A stretch of 64,000 nt of DNA from Marivita sp046591575 (GTDB lineage: Bacteria > Pseudomonadota > Alphaproteobacteria > Rhodobacterales > Rhodobacteraceae): assembly GCF_046591575.1 (NCBI RefSeq), contig NZ_JBIQWA010000007.1, forward strand, positions 84,131 to 148,130, in the 5' to 3' direction. Under the pieces are notes generated by a model, which saw nothing but the letters and a program-made list of their open reading frames with translations, had not been told where the DNA came from and did no database searches. Both the position numbers and the translations under genes were made by a program. Shown here piece by piece: positions 60,668-64,000 of this stretch. Within the stretch, counting starts at the first letter, position 1. Every line of letters starts with the position of its first letter.

Positions 60668-61137
60668 CCGCAACCGATCCCACCGAAGAGCAAACAGCAA
60701 GGCGACCCATGTCATACGCTGGTGCTGCTGACACGGGACCTTGCGAGGGGCGGCACGCCTCCCCTTCGAACCCCACCGGCGCGGGCAAAGCCCCCGCCAA
60801 AGAGCCGCTGACCGAGACCTTCGTCTTTCGCTGCACCGCGTCTGAGAAAGCCCAGCTGCGCGCCAAGGCCGAGGCCGCTGGCCTGCCTGCCTCGACCCTT
60901 CTGCGCGAGGCGCTTGGCCTCACTGAAGCGCGCCGTCGCAAGCCCATCCCGCGCGTTGATCCGGCGCTGGTGCTGGCCGTCGGGCGCATCGGCGGCAACC
61001 TCAACCAGATCGCCCGCTGGCTGAACCACGCCATGAAGGTCGGGCGCGCGGACCTCGACGCGCTGACCGTCGCCCGCCGCCTTGTGGTGATCGAACGCCA
61101 GCTTGCCGCTCTCCTCGATGAGGCACGGCGGTGCTGA
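60664..61137 (+). CDS. mobC: Mobilization relaxosome protein MobC
   Basis: 157 residues. The N-terminal ~60 are low-complexity; the rest is the MobC-type domain: TFVFRCTASEKAQLRAKAEAAGLPASTLLREALGL (ribbon-helix-helix-like start), GRIGGNLNQIARWLNHAMKVGRADLDALTVARRLVVIERQL. MobC helps relaxase access at oriT. ATG 60664 overlaps the HTH stop; its own stop overlaps the relaxase start by 7 bp. The HTH-mobC-mobA order and overlaps indicate one operon. Confidence 0.9.
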   Translation: MTATDPTEEQTARRPMSYAGAADTGPCEGRHASPSNPTGAGKAPAKEPLTETFVFRCTASEKAQLRAKAEAAGLPASTLLREALGLTEARRRKPIPRVDPALVLAVGRIGGNLNQIARWLNHAMKVGRADLDALTVARRLVVIERQLAALLDEARRC

Positions 61138-62684
61138 TCAAGTTCTTCCCCAATGGCAAAGGCGCGGGCGCGGGTCCGGTCGGGTACCTGATCACCGAGC
61201 GGGTGCTGGCCTATGACGGCAACCGCGACCTGATCCGCGATGCGGAGGGCCAGCCGATGACCGTTACCCGCGATCCGCTTCCTGAGGTCCTGCGCGGCAA
61301 CCCTGAGCGCACCGAGGCCCTGATTGATGCCAGCCGCCACCAGTGGACCTACCGCGCGGGCGTGATCAGCTTTGCCGACAGCGACGCCCCGACCGAGGAC
61401 CAGCAGGCCGAGGTCATGGACCAGTTTGAGCGGCTGGCCTTCGCGGGGCTGGACCCTGAGCAATATGAGGTGCTCTGGGTCCGGCACGCCCACGAAGGCC
61501 GGGTCGAGCTTCACTTCTGCACGCCGCGCCTGGAGCTGACGACGGGTAAGAGCCTCAACATTGCGCCGCCGGGCTATCAGGACGCCTATGACAGCCTTCG
61601 AGACGTGATGAACCAGCGCCATGGCTGGGCCGATCCGATGGATGTCGAGCGCGCGCAGGAGGTGCGCGACACCGTCGAGGCCCCGACCCGCGCCCTAGGC
61701 CGTGACGAGCTGCACGCCTGGATTCAGGACCAGATCGACCTCGGCCTGATCACCGATCGCGTATCCATGATCGATGCGCTCACCGACGCGGGCTTCGACC
61801 TGCCGCGCACCGGCAAGGCCTACATCACTGCCCGCGATCCGGACACCGGCGAGCGCTGGCGGCTGAAAGGAGAGATTTTCCATGAAGACTGGCAAGCCGA
61901 CCCGGCTGAGCGAGAAGCTGAACGCGGAGCTCGACACGATCCGGGCCGAACACGTCGCCTCGATCTCGTCCCAGCTCAAGAGCTTCAGGATCGATTTGAA
62001 GAACATTGTGGGCGTCGCGCAGCATACCATCGCGAGCGATACGCGCCGCTTTCAGACCGAGACGGCGAGCATGTTCGAGACGCAGCTGAGATCGATCCGC
62101 CTGTGGCTGACGATCTCGCCCTGGCTGATCGCGGCGATGGTGCTGACGGGGATCGCCTTGATGATGGCCGCGAGCTTCTTCTGGACGGTGCATCTGACTC
62201 GCTCGGAACTGAAGGAGATGGGCCTGACACGGATCGAACGTCCCGAAGGGACCTGGTTGATCCTGGACCCATCAAAGACGCGGCTCAGGACCTGCACGAT
62301 GGGCGAGAGGCACGTCACCTGCATCAGGATCGAGGAGGATTAGATGACCCAACTGACAGCCTTGGAACGCGACTTGCTCGCCTGCGTCGAGCGGTTGGTG
62401 ACGGCCTCAGAGGCCTCCGCGAAGGGTTTGACCGCCTTGGAGACACGCTCGACCGGCAGGATCGAGAGGGAACTGGCTGGCTTGAAAGATTGCGTGACCT
62501 TGCTCATTCGTTCGCAGGCCGCATCCATGAAGGCCTTGAGCGGATTGCTGAACGACGAGGCGAGCTACAAGACGCTGAACGAGAACTTGCAGCAGAGCTT
62601 GACCTTAGCGAAAGCCGCCGCCGAGAGATTGAAGGACAGCTAGACAGTCAGGAGGCAGATGCGGAGCGGGGATTGAGGCATTAG
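61131..62684 (+). CDS. MOB relaxase, ColE1 MbeA-like (HEN-type variant)
   Basis: Nicks oriT and pilots DNA in conjugal mobilization. N-terminal relaxase domain: GAGPVGYLITE with Tyr19, the position of the catalytic Tyr in ColE1 MbeA, and HAHEGRVELHF (His119, Glu126, His128), which has the spacing of the MbeA H-E-N metal triad but His in place of Asn. CTPRLELTTGKSLNIAPPG matches the family block after the triad. Residues ~250-505 are Asp/Arg/Gly-rich and low in order; this stretch is also read in another frame for two nested genes. 517 residues. Confidence 0.9.
   Translation: MLIKFFPNGKGAGAGPVGYLITERVLAYDGNRDLIRDAEGQPMTVTRDPLPEVLRGNPERTEALIDASRHQWTYRAGVISFADSDAPTEDQQAEVMDQFERLAFAGLDPEQYEVLWVRHAHEGRVELHFCTPRLELTTGKSLNIAPPGYQDAYDSLRDVMNQRHGWADPMDVERAQEVRDTVEAPTRALGRDELHAWIQDQIDLGLITDRVSMIDALTDAGFDLPRTGKAYITARDPDTGERWRLKGEIFHEDWQADPAEREAERGARHDPGRTRRLDLVPAQELQDRFEEHCGRRAAYHRERYAPLSDRDGEHVRDAAEIDPPVADDLALADRGDGADGDRLDDGRELLLDGASDSLGTEGDGPDTDRTSRRDLVDPGPIKDAAQDLHDGREARHLHQDRGGLDDPTDSLGTRLARLRRAVGDGLRGLREGFDRLGDTLDRQDREGTGWLERLRDLAHSFAGRIHEGLERIAERRGELQDAERELAAELDLSESRRREIEGQLDSQEADAERGLRH
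61882..62343 (+). CDS. MbeB-like mobilization protein, overprinted inside the relaxase gene
   Basis: 153 residues in a different frame from the relaxase and fully inside it. ATG 61882 follows AAAGGAGAGATTTTCC. A helical N-terminal half (SEKLNAELDTIRAEHVASISSQL) precedes one membrane helix (LTISPWLIAAMVLTGIALMM) and a C-terminal Cys-containing tail (LTRIERPEGTWLILDPS, LRTCTMGERHVTCIRIEED). MbeB of ColE1 is likewise nested in mbeA, has a membrane segment, and a C-terminal basic/Cys tail. The frame is free of stops over its whole length and keeps a clear TM helix, which supports real coding. Confidence 0.8.
   Translation: MKTGKPTRLSEKLNAELDTIRAEHVASISSQLKSFRIDLKNIVGVAQHTIASDTRRFQTETASMFETQLRSIRLWLTISPWLIAAMVLTGIALMMAASFFWTVHLTRSELKEMGLTRIERPEGTWLILDPSKTRLRTCTMGERHVTCIRIEED
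62344..62643 (+). CDS. MbeD-like coiled-coil mobilization protein, overprinted inside the relaxase gene
   Basis: 99 residues, same frame as the MbeB-like gene and starting on the next base after its stop (TAG then ATG), with GAGGAGGATTAG as RBS. The sequence TALERDLLACVERLVTASEASAKGLTALETRS and LNENLQQSLTLAKAAAERLKDS is helical with coiled-coil character, as expected for MbeD. It ends 41 bp before the relaxase stop. ColE1 has mbeD in the same relative place within mbeA. Confidence 0.78.
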   Translation: MTQLTALERDLLACVERLVTASEASAKGLTALETRSTGRIERELAGLKDCVTLLIRSQAASMKALSGLLNDEASYKTLNENLQQSLTLAKAAAERLKDS

Positions 62685-62900
62685 GCTCGTTCAGTGTTCT
62701 ATTCTCATGGGTCCTAGAGGCAACTCAGACCGCTGATCCTCAGAGCTTAATAAAAGATGCTTATGTACCAAAATGGAACGTATCCAGAGGATCGAGGCAA
62801 CACGACATAATAACTAGATCATCATGCAAAGTTGCACGGCTTCGCTGATTGGGCTTATTGTTCCTGAACACGCAAGATCGATCTAAGGACTAAGAACAAA
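62685..62900. other. 216-bp non-coding AT-richer spacer after the relaxase
   Basis: No supported gene. Composition drops from the GC-rich mobilization genes to AT-richer cargo. No clear hairpin or oriT-like nick site was recognised. Confidence 0.5.
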
Positions 62901-63296
62901 ATGCCAAGCTCAAGGCTGAAAACCGCCACATCAGTGGTGTACTTGGCAATTTCTTGCAACGGTTCCGCGCGAGACCTCGCTAATGAGTTTGTGGAAGAAG
63001 CCAAGACCAACACCGGGGTCATTGATGTTTCGCTCCTCAATCCACAGCCCAAAGATGTTCTGGATACACAGGATCGGGCGACTGAAACTGTCCGACTGGA
63101 GCTGAAGGGGTCCGCGGTTGCTATGCTCTTGGCCCAGATTATGAGACTTGTCTTGCCACGTCGGGACATCAACGAAACTGGCAATACCGTGGTCTTAAGC
63201 AAGGAAAATGGGCAATCAGTGGAGCTTGATGGCTCTCTGCCTGACGGGGATTATCTTGGAAGGGTCAATGAAGTCTTGGAGCTGATAGGCGACTAG
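62901..63296 (+). CDS. Cargo protein of unknown function, 131 aa
   Basis: Not recognised. ATG 62901 begins PSSRLKTATSVVYLAISCNG. Two beta-alpha blocks (VIDVSLLNPQPKDVL, TVRLELKGSAVAMLLAQIMRLVLPRRDI) and a C-terminal strand/helix (TVVLSKENGQSVELDGSLPDGDYLGRVNEVLELI) resemble the small effector-associated domains (EACC1-like) found fused or next to defence effectors, but this is only a pattern resemblance. It is an accessory gene behind the mob region with lower GC than the mob genes. Confidence 0.55.
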   Translation: MPSSRLKTATSVVYLAISCNGSARDLANEFVEEAKTNTGVIDVSLLNPQPKDVLDTQDRATETVRLELKGSAVAMLLAQIMRLVLPRRDINETGNTVVLSKENGQSVELDGSLPDGDYLGRVNEVLELIGD

Positions 63297-63316
63297 TTCT
63301 TGATAAGAAAATCGCG

Positions 63317-63883
63317 TCAGAGCTTTCTTGCACTGATGTAGAACTCGTGACGCCCTGTATCAATTTGGATGTCAACAAAGAGCCATTTATAGAGTGCTTG
63401 AACAATCTTGTTTACAAGATTGTACGGAAGCATTCTTTGTGGAACTCCATAAAATTGACCATCTATGGCTAAGGCTAAGTCGTAGTTTGTCGGTGACAGT
63501 CCCGCAATGAGTTTCCCATCTTTGTAATATCCGAGAGGAACGGAGATTATCGCAAGGCCACCGGACTTGACAGAAAGTGCACACGAGCGAACTGCTTCTT
63601 CGATATCAAGGAACGATGAAGAAAAAGTCTTGAGGCTTATGTAAACGTCGGCGTTGTGAGCTGCGGCAGGCAGGTATTCCGCGTCACCATAGATTGGGTT
63701 CATATTAGGAAAAATTTCCGCAGCTCTCGATAACGCCGTTCTGGACAACTCTACACCAAAAAACTCAGAAAAGCGGTCGTATATGCCTACTCCCTCGAGC
63801 CCTGGCCCCATTCCGACGTTTACCAATTTTGAGTCAAATCTAACACCACGTTTGGTGAGTAGTAACCGGTGTTTCCGCCGCAC
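63317..63883 (-). CDS. SAM-dependent methyltransferase-like protein
   Basis: 188 residues from GTG 63883; the frame stays open to 63955, so the N-terminus may be longer and the start is uncertain. SAM motif I NVGMGPGLEGVGIYDRF, then GVELSRTALSRAAEIFPNMNPIYGDAEYLPAA, the acidic VYISLKTFSSSFLDIEEAV, and a post-core LAIISVPLGYYKDG. It is a class I methyltransferase fold. The substrate is unknown; it is on the opposite strand from the unknown 62901 gene, convergent with it (21 bp apart). Confidence 0.75.
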   Translation of the reverse strand: MRRKHRLLLTKRGVRFDSKLVNVGMGPGLEGVGIYDRFSEFFGVELSRTALSRAAEIFPNMNPIYGDAEYLPAAAHNADVYISLKTFSSSFLDIEEAVRSCALSVKSGGLAIISVPLGYYKDGKLIAGLSPTNYDLALAIDGQFYGVPQRMLPYNLVNKIVQALYKWLFVDIQIDTGRHEFYISARKL

Positions 63884-63945
63884 ACTTACGGCATAGCGCG
63901 TGATCTGCGATTCAGAGCTTTCTTTGGTTTGAAGGGAGTTTCTCG

Positions 63946-64000
63946 ATGGGAGCTACAAGCGAGTTTCTGGCAAGGTTGCCGCGCCGGGCGGATGGTAAGC
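63946..64000 (+). CDS. Start of an unidentified gene, cut by the window end
   Basis: ATG 63946 begins MGATSEFLARLPRRADGK and continues past the window end. RBS GAAGGGAG is seven to eight bases before the ATG. Too short to identify. Divergent from the methyltransferase, with a 62-bp spacer that overlaps the methyltransferase's possible upstream extension. Confidence 0.5.
   Translation, partial: MGATSEFLARLPRRADGK

Larger units (their letters stand above)
59658..64000 (+). mobile_element. Putative integrated mobilizable element downstream of tRNA-Arg
   Basis: Genes with plasmid-mobilization functions (MobC, MbeA-type relaxase with nested MbeB/MbeD-like genes) directly follow the 3' end of tRNA-Arg, and AT-richer cargo follows. 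The 3' end of the tRNA would serve as the left attachment site. Neither an integrase nor a repeated tRNA 3' end (right site) is in the window, so the element's extent is unknown beyond 64000. Confidence 0.7.

Noticed and set aside
1..64000. CRISPR arrays, rRNA operons, insertion sequences
   Set aside because: I looked for regularly spaced repeats, transposase motifs and rRNA sequence and saw none; only single hairpins, short palindromes and one tRNA were found.

Overview
This window looks like the chromosome of a marine-type alphaproteobacterium of the order Rhodobacterales (Roseobacter group). The evidence is the dapE/dapD/asd lysine cluster, a 44-residue aa3-type cytochrome oxidase subunit IV gene, phbA-phbB, Hint-domain proteins of the Roseobacter type, DUF1127, DUF2007 and DUF465 small proteins, and the dense use of 4-base ATGA/GTGA/TTGA overlaps. 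No species name can be supported from the sequence alone.

Positions 1-59657 are mostly core genome. From left to right they hold: gpmI (5' end cut off), an EnvC-like amidase activator, ctpA and rppH; a lytic transglycosylase and RNase R; lysine/DAP genes (dapE, dapD, asd) interrupted by a two-gene Hint-domain operon; a leucyl aminopeptidase and NlpC/P60 pair; a minus-strand set (ornithine cyclodeaminase-like, YaiI, S-formylglutathione hydrolase, AEC transporter); mutL-rmuC; coxIV and a lipoprotein; azlCD; a molybdenum-cofactor operon (fdhD-mobA-mobB-moeA, the last fused to an extra N-terminal domain); greA; ETF-ubiquinone oxidoreductase; a TPR protein, ispE and a polyprenyl diphosphate synthase; phbB-phbA; an EAL phosphodiesterase; and rpsD.

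Positions about 48027-58424 form a reductive pyrimidine-catabolism regulon: preT-preA (dihydropyrimidine dehydrogenase), a RutR-type TetR regulator, an N-carbamoyl-beta-alanine-type amidohydrolase, dihydropyrimidinase and an ABC importer with an NMT1/THI5-like binding protein. Two operator-like sites share the core TTTACCA-N2-TGRTAAA. One sits upstream of preT at the centre of a perfect 18-bp inverted repeat. The other lies between the divergent rutR and hydrolase genes. The core resembles the E. coli RutR box TTGACCA-N2-TGGTCAA, so the genes, regulator and operators fit together as one regulon.

After a LacI-family regulator comes tRNA-Arg(CCT) at 59581-59657. Directly downstream begins what looks like an integrated mobilizable element: an HTH protein, MobC, and a ColE1/MbeA-type relaxase. 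MbeB-like and MbeD-like genes are completely overprinted in another frame of the relaxase 3' half. AT-richer cargo follows (an unknown protein, a methyltransferase, and the start of another gene). No integrase and no distal attachment site lie inside the window.
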